Below are positions 24,184 to 34,258 of a stretch of 64,000 nt of DNA, one piece after another. This stretch comes from Streptomyces wedmorensis. GTDB taxonomy: Bacteria > Actinomycetota > Actinomycetes > Streptomycetales > Streptomycetaceae. The position numbers were made by a program, and so were the translations under genes. The number at the start of each line of letters is the position of its first letter. Within the stretch, counting starts at the first letter, position 1. The stretch is from positions 17,157-81,156 of the forward strand of contig NZ_JNWK01000034.1 of NCBI RefSeq assembly GCF_000716445.1. The letters run 5' to 3'. Below the pieces are notes generated by a model. The model saw nothing but the letters and a program-made list of their open reading frames with translations. It did not search any database and was not told where the DNA came from.

Positions 24184-26223
24184 GTGAGCGACACCACCGA
24201 TCTGATGGGCGTGACTGCCGACAACAGTGTCGACACCGCCGCGCCCGCCGCAGGTGCTGCCACCGGCGGCACCGCACGGCGCCGCCGCTCCGGCACCGGC
24301 CTCGACGGCATGGTCCTGGCCGAGCTGCAGCAGGTCGCGTCCGGCCTCGGCATCAGGGGCACCGCGCGGATGCGCAAGAGCCAGCTGATCGAGGTCATCA
24401 AGGAGGCGCAGGCAGGCGGAGGCTCCGCCGCCCCCGCCAAGGCCGCGGACGCCGCCGAGACCAAGCCGAAGCGCCGTGCCACCTCCAAGGCCCGCACGGT
24501 CGAGGCCGCCGCCGAGGCCGTCGAGCCCAAGGCGGAGAAGGCCGAGAAGGCCGTCGCCCAGCAGCAGATCGACATTCCGGGGCAGCCGGCCTCCGAGGAC
24601 CAGCCGGCCGGTGAGCGCCGCCGTCGCCGTGCCACCGCCCCCGCCGGTTCGCCGGAGGGCGAGGCCAAGGCCGAGGCAGCCCAGGTCGTCAAGACCGAGG
24701 TCCGCACCGAGACCAAGACCGACACGCAGTCCGAGGCCGCCGTGGACGGCGCCGAGGGCCGCGGTCGTCGTGACCGCGGGGAGCGCGGCGACCGCCGCGA
24801 CCGCCGCGACCGTCAGCGCGACCGCGCCAAGGGCGACGACCAGCAGGGCGGTGGCCAGGGCGGCCAGCGCCAGCGTCAGGGCGGCCAGGGCCAGGGCCAG
24901 GGCCAGGGTCAGGGCCAGCAGGTCCAGGGCCAGGGCCAGCAGGGCGGCCAGCAGGCCGGTCCGCAGGACGACTACGACGACGAGGCCGGCGGTCGCCGCG
25001 GGCGTCGGGGCCGCTACCGCGACCGTCGTGGCCGTCGTGGCCGTGACGACTTCCAGGCCGGCGAGCCGCAGGTCGCGGACGACGACGTCCTGATCCCCGT
25101 CGCGGGCATCCTCGACATCCTCGACAACTACGCGTTCATCCGGACCTCCGGCTACCTGCCCGGCCCGAACGACGTGTACGTCTCCCTCGCCCAGGTCCGC
25201 AAGAACGGCCTGCGCAAGGGCGACCACGTCACCGGCGCCGTGCGGCAGCCGAAGGAGGGCGAGCGCCGCGAGAAGTTCAACGCGCTGGTCCGCCTGGACT
25301 CCGCGAACGGCATGGCCGCCGACTCCGGCCGCGGCCGCCCGGAGTTCAACAAGCTGACCCCGCTCTACCCGCAGGACCGGCTCCGTCTGGAGACCGACCC
25401 GGGCGTGCTGACCACGCGGATCATCGACCTCGTGTCGCCGATCGGCAAGGGCCAGCGCGGTCTGATCGTGGCCCCGCCGAAGACCGGCAAGACCATGATC
25501 ATGCAGGCGATCGCGAACGCGATCACGCACAACAACCCCGAGTGCCACCTGATGGTCGTCCTGGTCGACGAGCGTCCGGAAGAGGTCACCGACATGCAGC
25601 GGTCGGTCAAGGGCGAGGTCATCTCCTCGACCTTCGACCGTCCGGCCGAGGACCACACCACCGTCGCCGAGCTGGCCATCGAGCGCGCCAAGCGTCTCGT
25701 GGAGCTGGGTCACGACGTGGTCGTCCTGCTCGACTCGATCACCCGCCTGGGCCGCGCGTACAACCTCGCGGCGCCTGCCTCCGGCCGCATCCTGTCCGGT
25801 GGTGTCGACTCGACCGCGCTCTACCCGCCGAAGCGCTTCTTCGGTGCGGCGCGCAACATCGAGGACGGCGGCTCGCTGACCATCCTGGCCACCGCGCTGG
25901 TCGACACCGGCTCGCGGATGGACGAGGTGATCTTCGAGGAGTTCAAGGGCACCGGCAACATGGAGCTCAAGCTCGACCGGAAGCTCGCCGACAAGCGCAT
26001 CTTCCCGGCGGTGGACGTCGACGCGTCCGGCACCCGCAAGGAGGAGATCCTGCTGGGCGCCGACGAGCTCGCCGTCACCTGGAAGCTGCGTCGTGTGCTG
26101 CACGCGCTCGACCAGCAGCAGGCGATCGAGCTGCTGCTCGACAAGATGAAGCAGACGAAGTCGAACGGGGAGTTCCTGCTCCAGATCCAGAAGACGACCC
26201 CCGGAGCGAGCAACAACGACTGA
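24184..26223 (+). CDS. rho: Transcription termination factor Rho, actinobacterial long form
   Basis: 679 residues, GTG 24184 with AAGGA upstream. Order: SAP-like N-terminal helices (about 40 to 75), a long Ala/Lys/Glu then Arg/Asp-rich insert, a low-complexity Gln/Gly stretch near residues 220 to 262 in which GQ and GGQ repeat, the RNA-binding cold-shock fold (about 300 to 378, [12 protein letters not shown]), then the ATPase with Walker [10 protein letters not shown] near 433 and [15 protein letters not shown]. The C-terminus carries the Q-loop and R-loop ([20 protein letters not shown]). E. coli Rho has about 419 residues; the extra 250 here are typical for high-G+C Gram-positives and strengthen RNA contacts. 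Confidence 0.96.
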   Translation: MSDTTDLMGVTADNSVDTAAPAAGAATGGTARRRRSGTGLDGMVLAELQQVASGLGIRGTARMRKSQLIEVIKEAQAGGGSAAPAKAADAAETKPKRRATSKARTVEAAAEAVEPKAEKAEKAVAQQQIDIPGQPASEDQPAGERRRRRATAPAGSPEGEAKAEAAQVVKTEVRTETKTDTQSEAAVDGAEGRGRRDRGERGDRRDRRDRQRDRAKGDDQQGGGQGGQRQRQGGQGQGQGQGQGQQVQGQGQQGGQQAGPQDDYDDEAGGRRGRRGRYRDRRGRRGRDDFQAGEPQVADDDVLIPVAGILDILDNYAFIRTSGYLPGPNDVYVSLAQVRKNGLRKGDHVTGAVRQPKEGERREKFNALVRLDSANGMAADSGRGRPEFNKLTPLYPQDRLRLETDPGVLTTRIIDLVSPIGKGQRGLIVAPPKTGKTMIMQAIANAITHNNPECHLMVVLVDERPEEVTDMQRSVKGEVISSTFDRPAEDHTTVAELAIERAKRLVELGHDVVVLLDSITRLGRAYNLAAPASGRILSGGVDSTALYPPKRFFGAARNIEDGGSLTILATALVDTGSRMDEVIFEEFKGTGNMELKLDRKLADKRIFPAVDVDASGTRKEEILLGADELAVTWKLRRVLHALDQQQAIELLLDKMKQTKSNGEFLLQIQKTTPGASNND

Positions 26224-26291
26224 CGCGAGAGCTGCGTCACACGACGACACCCGGGCCCCGCGTCCGTAACCCCGTCGTGACCTGCGTAAAC

Positions 26292-26328
26292 CACCGCGCC
26301 CACCGTGCCCCGCACGGTGGGCGCGGTG
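26292..26328 (+). terminator. Perfect 17-bp terminator hairpin after rho
   Basis: CACCGCGCCCACCGTGC (26292-26308) pairs completely with GCACGGTGGGCGCGGTG (26312-26328) around CCC. No T run follows, as is common in Streptomyces. Confidence 0.75.
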
Positions 26329-26418
26329 CGTCGCTCATCGAAACCTCACAGGGAGCCGTGCAACCCTTTCGGGTGCTGCGCCGTCACAGAAGGTGAAGCG
26401 AGGGCCCGAGGGGAGACG

Positions 26419-27510
26419 ATGACCGAGACGAACGACAGCGGCCGCGTACGCGGCGGCGGCGGCCGACGCCGCAAGCCGGCCGCCAAGCGCCGCAAGGCGC
26501 CGATCCTGATAGCCGGGGCCGCCGTGGTCCTCGTGCTCGGCGGCGCCGGTCTCGGTTACGCGTACCTCAAGCTCGACGGCAACATCCAGGGCGTCGACAT
26601 CAGCGCCCAGCTGGGCGCCGAACGCCCCGAGAACGTCGACAACGGCTCCATGGACATCCTCGTCCTCGGCTCCGACTCCCGCTCCGGCGACAACGCCGCC
26701 TACGGCAAGGACGAGGGCGGCGCCCGCTCCGACACCGCGATGGTCGTCCACGTCTACGAGGGCCACAAGAAGGCGAGCGTCGTCTCCATACCCCGCGACA
26801 CCCTCGTCGACCGCCCGGCGTGCACCGACGGCCAGGGCGGCACCGCCGCCGGCGAGCGGCGGGCCATGTTCAACACCGCGTACGAGGTCGGCGGCCCCGC
26901 CTGCGCCGTCAAGACCGTCGAGGCGATGTCCGGCATCCGCATGGACCACTACATCGAGGTCGACTTCACCGGCTTCAGGAAGCTCATCGACGAACTCGGC
27001 GGCGTGGAGATCACCACCACGCAGGCCATCAAGGACGACAAGAGCCACCTCGACCTCGCCCCCGGCACCCACACCCTCGACGGCGAGCAGTCCCTCGGCC
27101 TCGTCCGCACCCGCAAGAGCGTCGGCGACGGCAGCGACCTCGGCCGCATCCAGCTCCAGCAGGCCTTCATGAAGGCCTTCATCGACCAGGTCAAGGACGT
27201 CGGGGTGTTCACCAACCCGGCGAAGCTCCTCGACCTCGCCGACGCCGCCACCAAGGCCATCACCCCGGACTCCGAACTCGATTCCGTGCAGGAGCTGATG
27301 GGCTTCGCCAAGGGCCTCTCCGGCATCGGCGCCCAGAACGTCCACATGATCACCCTGCCCGTCGAGTACGACCCCCGGGACCCCAACCGCGTGGTCCCGC
27401 TGGAGGCCGAGTCCCGGCAGGTCTGGACGGCGCTCAAGGGCGACCTGCCGATCCCCGCGTCGGCGACGAAGGACGCCGCCACCGGCAAGGCCGACGGGGT
27501 CGTGAAGTAA
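26419..27510 (+). CDS. LytR-CpsA-Psr family cell-wall glycopolymer ligase
   Basis: 363 residues, ATG 26419 with GGGGAG upstream. A basic cytosolic start ([14 protein letters not shown]) is followed by one membrane helix (about 28 to 50) and an outside LCP domain with the family's phosphate-binding residues: [30 protein letters not shown] and LVRTRKS. LCP enzymes move teichoic-acid-like polymers from undecaprenyl phosphate to peptidoglycan. A TagO/WecA-type enzyme that begins such polymers is encoded 5 kb away, a possible functional link. Confidence 0.9.
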   Translation: MTETNDSGRVRGGGGRRRKPAAKRRKAPILIAGAAVVLVLGGAGLGYAYLKLDGNIQGVDISAQLGAERPENVDNGSMDILVLGSDSRSGDNAAYGKDEGGARSDTAMVVHVYEGHKKASVVSIPRDTLVDRPACTDGQGGTAAGERRAMFNTAYEVGGPACAVKTVEAMSGIRMDHYIEVDFTGFRKLIDELGGVEITTTQAIKDDKSHLDLAPGTHTLDGEQSLGLVRTRKSVGDGSDLGRIQLQQAFMKAFIDQVKDVGVFTNPAKLLDLADAATKAITPDSELDSVQELMGFAKGLSGIGAQNVHMITLPVEYDPRDPNRVVPLEAESRQVWTALKGDLPIPASATKDAATGKADGVVK

Positions 27511-27644
27511 CCCGGGAATACCTCCGGACCGACCCCCGTTTTGGGAGATACGGCCGGTCCTGGCAGACTGGTACGTCGGCCCCGGTTCACGCTTGCCGCA
27601 ACCCGCGACGGCGACCCGGAGCCCTCCCGAAACTAGGAGACACC

Positions 27645-27866
27645 TTGAAGCGCGAGATCCACCCCGAGTACGTCGAGACCCAGGTCAGCTGCACCTGTGG
27701 CGCGTCGTTCACCACCCGTAGCACCCTGACCGAGGGCACCATCCGTGCCGAGGTCTGCTCCGAGTGCCACCCGTTCTACACGGGCAAGCAGAAGATCCTC
27801 GACACCGGCGGCCGCGTCGCCCGCTTCGAGGCCCGCTTCGGCAAGGCCGCCGGCTCCGCCAAGTAG
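27645..27866 (+). CDS. rpmE: Ribosomal protein bL31, zinc-binding form
   Basis: 73 residues starting at TTG 27645, with AGGAGA upstream; no ATG or GTG fits. It begins [20 protein letters not shown]. The zinc ligands are present as CTC near residue 16 and CSEC near 37, so this is the zinc (C+) paralogue rather than the Zur-controlled zinc-free form. The C-terminus is the usual [18 protein letters not shown]. It is followed by a strong terminator. Confidence 0.95.
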   Translation: MKREIHPEYVETQVSCTCGASFTTRSTLTEGTIRAEVCSECHPFYTGKQKILDTGGRVARFEARFGKAAGSAK

Positions 27867-27875
27867 CGAGCCCCT

Positions 27876-27919
27876 GCGCCGGTCCACGGTCGCCCCGCGC
27901 GGGTGGCCGGGACCGGCGC
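27876..27919 (+). terminator. Terminator after rpmE
   Basis: GCGCCGGTCC (27876-27885) pairs perfectly with GGACCGGCGC (27910-27919), followed by TTT. The long loop is itself G+C-rich. Confidence 0.7.
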
Positions 27920-27959
27920 TTTGCCGTCCCGTAGAACTGACGAAAACCAGGAGCCCCCG

Positions 27960-29036
27960 ATGTTCGAGGCGGTCGAGGAACTGGTCGGCGAGCACGCCGA
28001 CCTGGAGACGAAGCTCGCGGACCCCTCGGTCCACGCCGACCAGGCGAACGCGCGCAAGCTGAACAAGCGCTACGCCGAGCTGACCCCGATCGTCGCCACC
28101 TACCGGGCCTGGAAGCAGACCGGTGACGACATCGAGACGGCCCGCGAGTTCGCCCACGACGACCCGGACTTCGCCGCCGAGGTCAAGCAGCTGGAGAAGG
28201 ACCGCGAGGAGCTCACCGACAAGCTCCGCCTGCTCCTCGTCCCGCGCGACCCGAGCGACGACAAGGACGTCATCCTGGAGATCAAGGCCGGCGCCGGTGG
28301 CGACGAGTCCGCGCTCTTCGCCGGCGACCTGCTCCGCATGTACCTCCGGTACGCCGAGCGCGTCGGCTGGAAGACCGAGATCATCGACGCCACCGAGTCC
28401 GAGCTCGGCGGCTACAAGGACGTCCAGGTCGCCGTGAAGACCAAGGGCGGCAACGGCGCCACCGAGCCCGGCCAGGGCGTGTGGGCCCGCCTCAAGTACG
28501 AGGGCGGGGTGCACCGCGTGCAGCGCGTGCCCGCCACCGAGTCCGCCGGCCGCATCCACACCTCCGCCGCCGGCGTGCTCGTCACGCCCGAGGCCGAGGA
28601 GGTCGAGGTCGAGGTGCACGCCAACGACCTGCGCATCGACGTCTACCGTTCGTCGGGCCCCGGCGGCCAGTCCGTCAACACCACCGACTCCGCCGTCCGC
28701 ATCACCCACCTGCCGACCGGCATCGTCGCCTCCTGCCAGAACGAGAAGAGCCAGCTCCAGAACAAGGAGCAGGCCATGCGCATCCTGCGCTCGCGGCTGC
28801 TCGCCGCCGCCCAGGAGGAGGCCGAGTCGAAGGCCGCCGACGCCCGCCGCAGCCAGGTCCGCACGGTCGACCGGTCCGAGAAGATCCGCACGTACAACTT
28901 CCCGGAGAACCGGATCTCGGACCACCGCGTCGGTTTCAAGGCGTACAACCTGGACCAGGTCCTCGACGGCGACCTGGACTCCATGATCCAGGCCTGCGTC
29001 GACGCCGACTCCGCCGCCAAGCTCGCCGCGGCGTAA
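27960..29036 (+). CDS. prfA: Peptide chain release factor 1
   Basis: 358 residues, ATG 27960 with CAGGAG upstream. The stop-codon reading tripeptide PAT is in [15 protein letters not shown], which marks RF1 (UAA and UAG) rather than RF2. The GGQ loop is in [16 protein letters not shown] near residue 234. The coiled N-terminal domain is complete. The next gene encodes the methylase that modifies this GGQ glutamine. Confidence 0.97.
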   Translation: MFEAVEELVGEHADLETKLADPSVHADQANARKLNKRYAELTPIVATYRAWKQTGDDIETAREFAHDDPDFAAEVKQLEKDREELTDKLRLLLVPRDPSDDKDVILEIKAGAGGDESALFAGDLLRMYLRYAERVGWKTEIIDATESELGGYKDVQVAVKTKGGNGATEPGQGVWARLKYEGGVHRVQRVPATESAGRIHTSAAGVLVTPEAEEVEVEVHANDLRIDVYRSSGPGGQSVNTTDSAVRITHLPTGIVASCQNEKSQLQNKEQAMRILRSRLLAAAQEEAESKAADARRSQVRTVDRSEKIRTYNFPENRISDHRVGFKAYNLDQVLDGDLDSMIQACVDADSAAKLAAA

Positions 29037-29074
29037 GTTCCGTAAGCCCCACCCCCGCACCACGGAGGACCAGC

Positions 29075-29920
29075 GTGAACCTGCTGCTTGCCGAGGTGGC
29101 CCAGGCCACCCAGCGGCTGGCCGACGCCGGCGTTCCCTCACCGCGTTTCGACGCCGAGGAGCTCGCCGCGTTCGTGCACGGCGTCAAGCGGGGGGAGCTG
29201 CACAACGTCAAGGACGCGGACTTCGACGCCCGCTACTGGGAGGCGGTCGCCCGCCGCGAGGCCCGCGAACCGCTCCAGCACATCACCGGCCGGGCGTTCT
29301 TCCGCTACCTGGAGCTCCAGGTGGGCCCCGGCGTCTTCGTGCCCCGCCCCGAGACCGAGTCGGTCGTCGGCTGGGCCATAGACGCCGTACGCGCCATGGA
29401 CGTCGTCGAACCGCTCATCGTCGACCTGTGCACCGGCTCCGGCGCGATCGCCCTCGCCATGGCCCAGGAGGTGCCGCGCTCGCGGGTGCACGCCGTCGAG
29501 CTCTCCGACGACGCCCTCGTCTGGACCCGCAAGAACGCCGAGGGCTCCCGCGTCACCGTCCACCAGGGCGACGCGCTCGGCGCCCTCCCGGACCTGGACG
29601 GCCAGGTCGACCTGGTCATCTCCAACCCGCCGTACATCCCGCTCACCGAGTGGGAGTACGTGGCACCCGAGGCCCGCGACCACGACCCGGAGATGGCCCT
29701 CTTCTCCGGCGAGGACGGCCTCGACACCATCCGCGGCATCGAGCGCACCGCCCACCGGCTGCTGCGCCCCGGTGGCCTCGTCGTCATCGAGCACGCGGAC
29801 ACCCAGGGCGGGCAGGTGCCGTGGATCTTCAACGAAGAGGCCGGCTGGGCCGACGCCGCCGACCACCCGGACCTGAACAACCGGCCGCGCTTCGCGACCG
29901 CCCGCAAGGCAATGCCATGA
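29075..29920 (+). CDS. prmC: Release factor glutamine methyltransferase
   Basis: 281 residues from GTG 29075 with ACGGAGG upstream. The N-terminal helical domain contacts the release factor. The SAM domain has VDLCTGSGAIALAMA and the glutamine-binding NPPYIP (ISNPPYIPLTEWEY). It methylates the GGQ glutamine of RF1 and RF2, improving termination. It lies 38 bp after prfA. Its stop overlaps a 12-codon frame that leads into sua5. Confidence 0.95.
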   Translation: MNLLLAEVAQATQRLADAGVPSPRFDAEELAAFVHGVKRGELHNVKDADFDARYWEAVARREAREPLQHITGRAFFRYLELQVGPGVFVPRPETESVVGWAIDAVRAMDVVEPLIVDLCTGSGAIALAMAQEVPRSRVHAVELSDDALVWTRKNAEGSRVTVHQGDALGALPDLDGQVDLVISNPPYIPLTEWEYVAPEARDHDPEMALFSGEDGLDTIRGIERTAHRLLRPGGLVVIEHADTQGGQVPWIFNEEAGWADAADHPDLNNRPRFATARKAMP

Positions 29921-29955
29921 CCAAGCAGCACGCGAACGAGGAGGCCGGGAACTGA
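29917..29955 (+). CDS. 12-codon coupling minigene between prmC and sua5
   Basis: An ATG inside the prmC stop (ATGA, 29917) opens a frame MTKQHANEEAGN that ends in TGA at 29953-29955, and the A of that stop starts the ATG of sua5 (TGATG). The frame contains the GAGGAGG ribosome site of sua5. Such a frame would carry ribosomes from prmC to sua5. It may only be chance spacing; no peptide function is implied. Confidence 0.35.
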   Translation: MTKQHANEEAGN

Positions 29956-30602
29956 TGGCACGGCGATACGACTGCAACGAGGCGACCGACCGCGTGACCG
30001 GTCTGCGCGAAGCCGCGTCCGCCGTCCGCCGGGGCGAGCTGGTCGTGCTGCCCACCGACACCGTGTACGGGATCGGGGCGGACGCCTTCAGCAGCGAGGC
30101 CGTCGCGGACCTGCTCGCCGCCAAGGGCCGGGGCCGCAACATGCCCACGCCCGTGCTCATCGGCTCCCCGAACACCCTCCACGGCCTGGTCACCGACTTC
30201 TCCGAGCAGGCCTGGGAACTCGTCGACGCCTTCTGGCCGGGCGCGCTCACCCTCGTCGCCAAGCACCAGCCGTCCCTCCAGTGGGACCTCGGCGACACCC
30301 GCGGGACCGTCGCCATCCGCATGCCGCTGCACCCGGTCGCCATCGAGCTGCTCACCGAGGTCGGCCCCATGGCCGTCTCCTCGGCCAACCTCACCGGCCA
30401 CCCGTCCCCCGAGGACTGCGACGCGGCCCAGCAGATGCTCGGCGACTCCGTCTCCGTCTACCTCGACGGCGGCAAGACGCCCGGCATCGTCCCCTCGTCC
30501 ATCGTCGACGTCACGGGCAAGGTGCCGGTGCTGCTGCGCGAGGGCGCACTGTCCCCGGAGGAGCTCCGGAAGGTCGTACCCGACCTCGAGGTGGCCAGTT
30601 GA
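29955..30602 (+). CDS. L-threonylcarbamoyladenylate synthase (TsaC/Sua5)
   Basis: 215 residues, ATG 29955. YrdC-type domain: basic KRGRGRN-like pocket as LLAAKGRGRNMPTPVLIG, VLPTDTVYGIGADA near the start, and MAVSSANLTGHPSP later. It uses threonine, bicarbonate and ATP to make threonylcarbamoyl-AMP, the donor for t6A37 in tRNAs that read ANN codons. The long Sua5 C-terminal domain is absent, so it is the short TsaC size. It is tightly packed in the prfA-prmC-sua5-phosphatase run. Confidence 0.93.
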   Translation: MARRYDCNEATDRVTGLREAASAVRRGELVVLPTDTVYGIGADAFSSEAVADLLAAKGRGRNMPTPVLIGSPNTLHGLVTDFSEQAWELVDAFWPGALTLVAKHQPSLQWDLGDTRGTVAIRMPLHPVAIELLTEVGPMAVSSANLTGHPSPEDCDAAQQMLGDSVSVYLDGGKTPGIVPSSIVDVTGKVPVLLREGALSPEELRKVVPDLEVAS

Positions 30603-31246
30603 CCGCCCCTGAGGGGCGTGGCATAGCGGGGTTCGACGACAGCAGCACCTTCCGCATCCTCCACGTCAGCACCGGCAACGTCTGCCGCTCGCCGATCACC
30701 GAGCGGCTGACCCGCCACGCCCTGAGCGACCGCCTCGGCGATCCCCTCGGCGGCGGCCTGATAGTGGAGAGCGCCGGCACCTGGGGCCACGAGGGCGCCC
30801 CCATGGAGGCCAACGCCGAGCTGGTCCTCGCCGACTTCGGCGCCGACTACAGCGGCTTCGTGGGACGCGAGCTCCTCGACGAGCACGTCATCCGCGCCGA
30901 CCTCGTCCTCACGGCGACCCGCGACCACCGGGCCCAGGTCATCTCCATGGGCCACTCGGCCGGACTGCGCACCTTCACCCTGAAGGAGTTCACCCGCCTG
31001 GTCCGCGCCATCGACCCGGCCACCCTGCCGGACGCCCACGACGAGGGCATGGTCGAACGCGCCAGGGCCCTGGTCCGCGCCGCCGCGGCTCTACGCGGGT
31101 GGCTCCTGGCCCCCTCCGTCGACGCCGACGAGGTCAACGACCCCTACGGCGCCCCCATCACCTTCTTCCGCTCCATCGGCGACGAGATCAACCAGGCCCT
31201 CGACCCGGTCGTCACGGCCCTCACCGGAGTCTCGGCGAAGCGCTGA
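30599..31246 (+). CDS. LMW protein-tyrosine-phosphatase-like protein with Ser in place of the catalytic Cys
   Basis: 215 residues from TTG 30599, which overlaps the sua5 stop (TTGA); no other in-frame start precedes the domain. The fold is that of low-molecular-weight phosphatases, but the P-loop reads HVSTGNVCRSPITERL. In active enzymes it is VCxGNxCRS, the first Cys being the nucleophile. Here that position is Ser; the second Cys, Arg and Ser are kept. A later LPDAHDEGM lies where the acid-loop Asp-Pro is expected. With about 215 residues it is longer than the usual 150 to 165. It may be inactive, bind phosphotyrosine or phosphoarginine, or use other chemistry. Confidence 0.8.
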   Translation: MTAPEGRGIAGFDDSSTFRILHVSTGNVCRSPITERLTRHALSDRLGDPLGGGLIVESAGTWGHEGAPMEANAELVLADFGADYSGFVGRELLDEHVIRADLVLTATRDHRAQVISMGHSAGLRTFTLKEFTRLVRAIDPATLPDAHDEGMVERARALVRAAAALRGWLLAPSVDADEVNDPYGAPITFFRSIGDEINQALDPVVTALTGVSAKR

Positions 31247-31325
31247 GGGCGCGGGCTTCGACGGGCGGGGCGGGGTGGGGGTGCCTACATTGGTGCTGAC
31301 ACCCCTGCACCGTCCGGAGTCAGCC

Positions 31326-32573
31326 ATGTCCGTCACCGCGCCCCCCGATGAGGATCTCGACGTCCTGCGCCGGCAGGACCCGGAGATCGCCGACGTGCTG
31401 CTGGGGGAGGTGCGGCGGCAGGCGGACAGTCTGCAGCTGATCGCGGCGGAGAACTTCACGTCGCCGGCGGTGCTGGCGGCGCTGGGGTCGCCGCTCGCCA
31501 ACAAGTACGCCGAGGGGTATCCGGGGGCCCGTCACCACGGCGGCTGCGAGTACGTCGACGCGGCGGAGCGGATCGCCGTGGAACGGGCCACCGCGCTCTT
31601 CGGAGCCGACCACGCGAACGTCCAGGCCCACTCGGGCTCCTCGGCCGTCCTGGCGGCGTACGCGGCCCTCCTGAGGCCCGGTGACACGGTCCTGGCGATG
31701 GGGCTCGACCACGGCGGGCACCTCACGCACGGTTCGCCCGCCAACTTCTCCGGCCGCTGGTTCGACTTCGTGCCGTACGGCGTCGACGCCGAGACCGGGC
31801 TCGTCGACTACGAGCAGGTCGCCGCGCTCGCCCGCCACCACCGCCCCAAGGCGATCGTCTGCGGCTCGATCTCGTACCCCCGCCACCTCGACTACGAGGT
31901 CTTCCGCGAGATCGCCGACGAGGTCGGCGCCTACCTCATCGCCGACGCGGCGCACCCGATCGGCCTGGTCGCCGGGGGAGCGGCCCCCAGCCCCGTCCCG
32001 TACGCCGACGTCGTCTGCGCGACCACCCACAAGGTGCTGCGCGGCCCGCGCGGCGGCCTGATCCTGTGCGGGGAGGAGCTGGCGGGGCGGATCGACCGCG
32101 CGGTGTTCCCGTTCACCCAGGGCGGCGCCCAGATGCACACGATCGCGGCGAAGGCGGTGGCCTTCGGCGAGGCGTCCACCCCGGCGTTCACCGCGTACGC
32201 CCATCAGGTGGTGGAACACGCGAAGGTGCTCGCCGCCGCGCTCGCCGCCGAGGGCTTCGCGCTGACGACCGGCGGCACGGACACCCACCTGATCACCGCC
32301 GACCCCTCCCCGCTCGGCATCGACGGACGCACGGCCCGGGCCCGGCTCGCCGCCGCCGGCATGGTGCTCGACACCTGTGCCCTGCCCTACGGCGAGGGCC
32401 GCGGGATCCGGCTCGGCACGGCCGCCGTCACCACGCAGGGGATGGGCGCCCCGGAGATGGCCAGGATCGCCGCGCTGTTCACCGTGGCCCTGCGGGATGA
32501 CGCCGCGGAGACGGCCAGGGTACGGGCGGAAGTACGTGAGCTGACCGGCCGATTTCCCCCGTATGGACGCTGA
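31326..32573 (+). CDS. glyA: Serine hydroxymethyltransferase
   Basis: 415 residues, ATG 31326 with CGGAG upstream. PLP-binding Lys lies in CATTHKVLRGPRGGLI; EGYPGARHHGGCEYVD and the LIAAENFTSP start are family marks. It moves the hydroxymethyl group of serine to tetrahydrofolate, giving glycine. Streptomyces often have a second glyA elsewhere, and this copy is the more divergent type (CATTHK rather than the common TTTTHK). It stands 79 bp after the phosphatase gene and probably has its own promoter. Confidence 0.92.
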   Translation: MSVTAPPDEDLDVLRRQDPEIADVLLGEVRRQADSLQLIAAENFTSPAVLAALGSPLANKYAEGYPGARHHGGCEYVDAAERIAVERATALFGADHANVQAHSGSSAVLAAYAALLRPGDTVLAMGLDHGGHLTHGSPANFSGRWFDFVPYGVDAETGLVDYEQVAALARHHRPKAIVCGSISYPRHLDYEVFREIADEVGAYLIADAAHPIGLVAGGAAPSPVPYADVVCATTHKVLRGPRGGLILCGEELAGRIDRAVFPFTQGGAQMHTIAAKAVAFGEASTPAFTAYAHQVVEHAKVLAAALAAEGFALTTGGTDTHLITADPSPLGIDGRTARARLAAAGMVLDTCALPYGEGRGIRLGTAAVTTQGMGAPEMARIAALFTVALRDDAAETARVRAEVRELTGRFPPYGR

Positions 32574-32680
32574 CCGGGGGCCGTCCGCAACCGTTCGGGT
32601 GGCCCCGATGTCTCAGACCACATGGACGGCACGGCTAGGGTGTGGGGCTGAGATGGCCAGCGATTCCTGTGGGGCAGCCC

Positions 32681-33994
32681 GTGCGTGATTACCTGCTGAC
32701 GCTCTGTGTCACGGCCGCGGTGACCTATCTGCTCACCGGTCCGGTGCGGAAGTTCGCCATCGCGACCGGGGCGATGCCGGAGATCCGCGCCCGCGACGTA
32801 CACCGAGAACCGACTCCGCGGCTCGGTGGCATCGCCATGTTCTTCGGGCTGTGCGCGGGACTCCTCGTCGCCGCGCACCTGCAGAACCTCGGCAGCGTCT
32901 TCGAGCTGTCCAACGAGCCCCGCGCGCTGCTGTCCGGCGCCGCGCTGATCTGGCTGATCGGCGTCCTCGACGACAAGTTCGAGCTGGACGCGCTGATCAA
33001 GCTGGGCGCGCAGATGATCTCCGCCGGCGTGATGGTCGCGCAGGGTCTGACGATCCTGTGGCTGCCGATCCCGGGCATCGGCACGGTCGCCCTCACCCCC
33101 TGGCAGGGCACGCTCCTCACGGTGGCCCTGGTCGTCCTCACCATCAACGCGGTGAACTTCGTCGACGGCCTCGACGGTCTCGCCGCCGGCATGGTCTGCA
33201 TCGCCGCCGCGGCCTTCTTCCTGTACGCGTACCGCCTCTGGTACGGCTACACGATCGAGGCGGCCGCCCCCGCGACGCTCTTCGCCGCCATCCTCATGGG
33301 CATGTGCCTGGGCTTCCTGCCGCACAACATGCACCCGGCGCGGATCTTCATGGGCGACTCGGGTTCGATGCTGATCGGCCTGATCCTGGCGGCCTCGGCG
33401 ATCTCGATCACCGGGCAGGTCGACCCCGACGTGCTGAAGCTGTTCGAGGGCTCGACCCGCGAGGCCACGCACGCCGCCCTGCCCGTCTTCATCCCGCTCG
33501 TGCTGCCGCTGACGATCATCGCGATCCCGATGGCGGACCTGATCCTCGCGATCGTGCGCCGTACGTGGAAGGGCCAGTCGCCGTTCGCCGCCGACCGCGG
33601 CCACCTGCACCACCGGCTCCTGGAGATCGGGCACTCGCACAGCCGGGCGGTGCTGATCATGTACTTCTGGTCGGCCCTGATCGCCTTCGGGACGCTGGCC
33701 TACTCGGTGCACTCGACCTCGATGTGGATCGTCCTCGGCGTCGTCGCGCTGAGCGCCATCGGCCTCGTGCTGCTCCTGCTGCCGCGGTTCTCCCCGCGCG
33801 CGCCCCGCTGGGCGGAATCCGTCGTGCCGCCCCGCTACCGCCGGCGCAAGCGGATTTCCGTGCCCGAGCCCGTCGTGGAGGTCCCGGAGGTCGAGGAGGA
33901 GCGGATTCCGGTGCCCGCGGGGATCAACGGCGCCACCGCCATCGGCAACCGCGCGCGCTTCCCCGACCGGCGGAAGGCCGGAACGCCGAGTTGA
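32681..33994 (+). CDS. Undecaprenyl-phosphate sugar-1-phosphate transferase (TagO/WecA type)
   Basis: 437 residues from GTG 32681 (product starts MRDYLLTL); an ATG at 32642 would add 13 residues that look unlike the family. About eleven membrane helices. Family motifs are readable: DVHREPTPRLGG, GVLDDKFELDA, NAVNFVDGLDGLAAG, FMGDSGSM and the HLHHRL of the carbohydrate loop. The last 65 residues are a hydrophilic cytosolic tail. It starts teichoic-acid-like or other wall polymers by placing a GlcNAc- or similar sugar-1-phosphate on the lipid carrier. It is conserved just before the atp operon. Confidence 0.9.
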   Translation: MRDYLLTLCVTAAVTYLLTGPVRKFAIATGAMPEIRARDVHREPTPRLGGIAMFFGLCAGLLVAAHLQNLGSVFELSNEPRALLSGAALIWLIGVLDDKFELDALIKLGAQMISAGVMVAQGLTILWLPIPGIGTVALTPWQGTLLTVALVVLTINAVNFVDGLDGLAAGMVCIAAAAFFLYAYRLWYGYTIEAAAPATLFAAILMGMCLGFLPHNMHPARIFMGDSGSMLIGLILAASAISITGQVDPDVLKLFEGSTREATHAALPVFIPLVLPLTIIAIPMADLILAIVRRTWKGQSPFAADRGHLHHRLLEIGHSHSRAVLIMYFWSALIAFGTLAYSVHSTSMWIVLGVVALSAIGLVLLLLPRFSPRAPRWAESVVPPRYRRRKRISVPEPVVEVPEVEEERIPVPAGINGATAIGNRARFPDRRKAGTPS

Positions 33995-34258
33995 CGAAAG
34001 CCGCATTCGCGGCCATTACCAGACGGAATGCCCCCGTGTCGCGCACACACGCGCGCCATCACACTCATGTGTGACGGTTGGCACACCTTATGGGTAAAGA
34101 CCTATTCAAATAGTTTGTGATACCGTTCACGAGACCCGGCGACAGTGCCGAAAGACCGTAGTGCGACGGTCTGTTGGCCCCGAGACCCACCTCGGACCGG
34201 GCTTACGCTCGTCCATGACGACACCATCGCCCCCTCCATCAAAAGCGGAGACACCGCC
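33995..34258 (+). promoter_or_regulatory. Upstream region of the atp operon, A/T-rich promoter zone
   Basis: The stretch from about 34077 to 34130 is unusually A/T-rich for this genome (TTGGCACACCTTATGG, TATTCAAATAGTTTGTGATA) and is the likely promoter of the ATP synthase operon. A TTGGCA lies at 34079, but I cannot fix a matching -10. No gene is seen. Confidence 0.45.

Noticed and set aside
23920..26250. 776-codon open frame opposite rho
   Set aside because: Antisense shadow; repeats in it reflect the Gln/Gly stretch of Rho.
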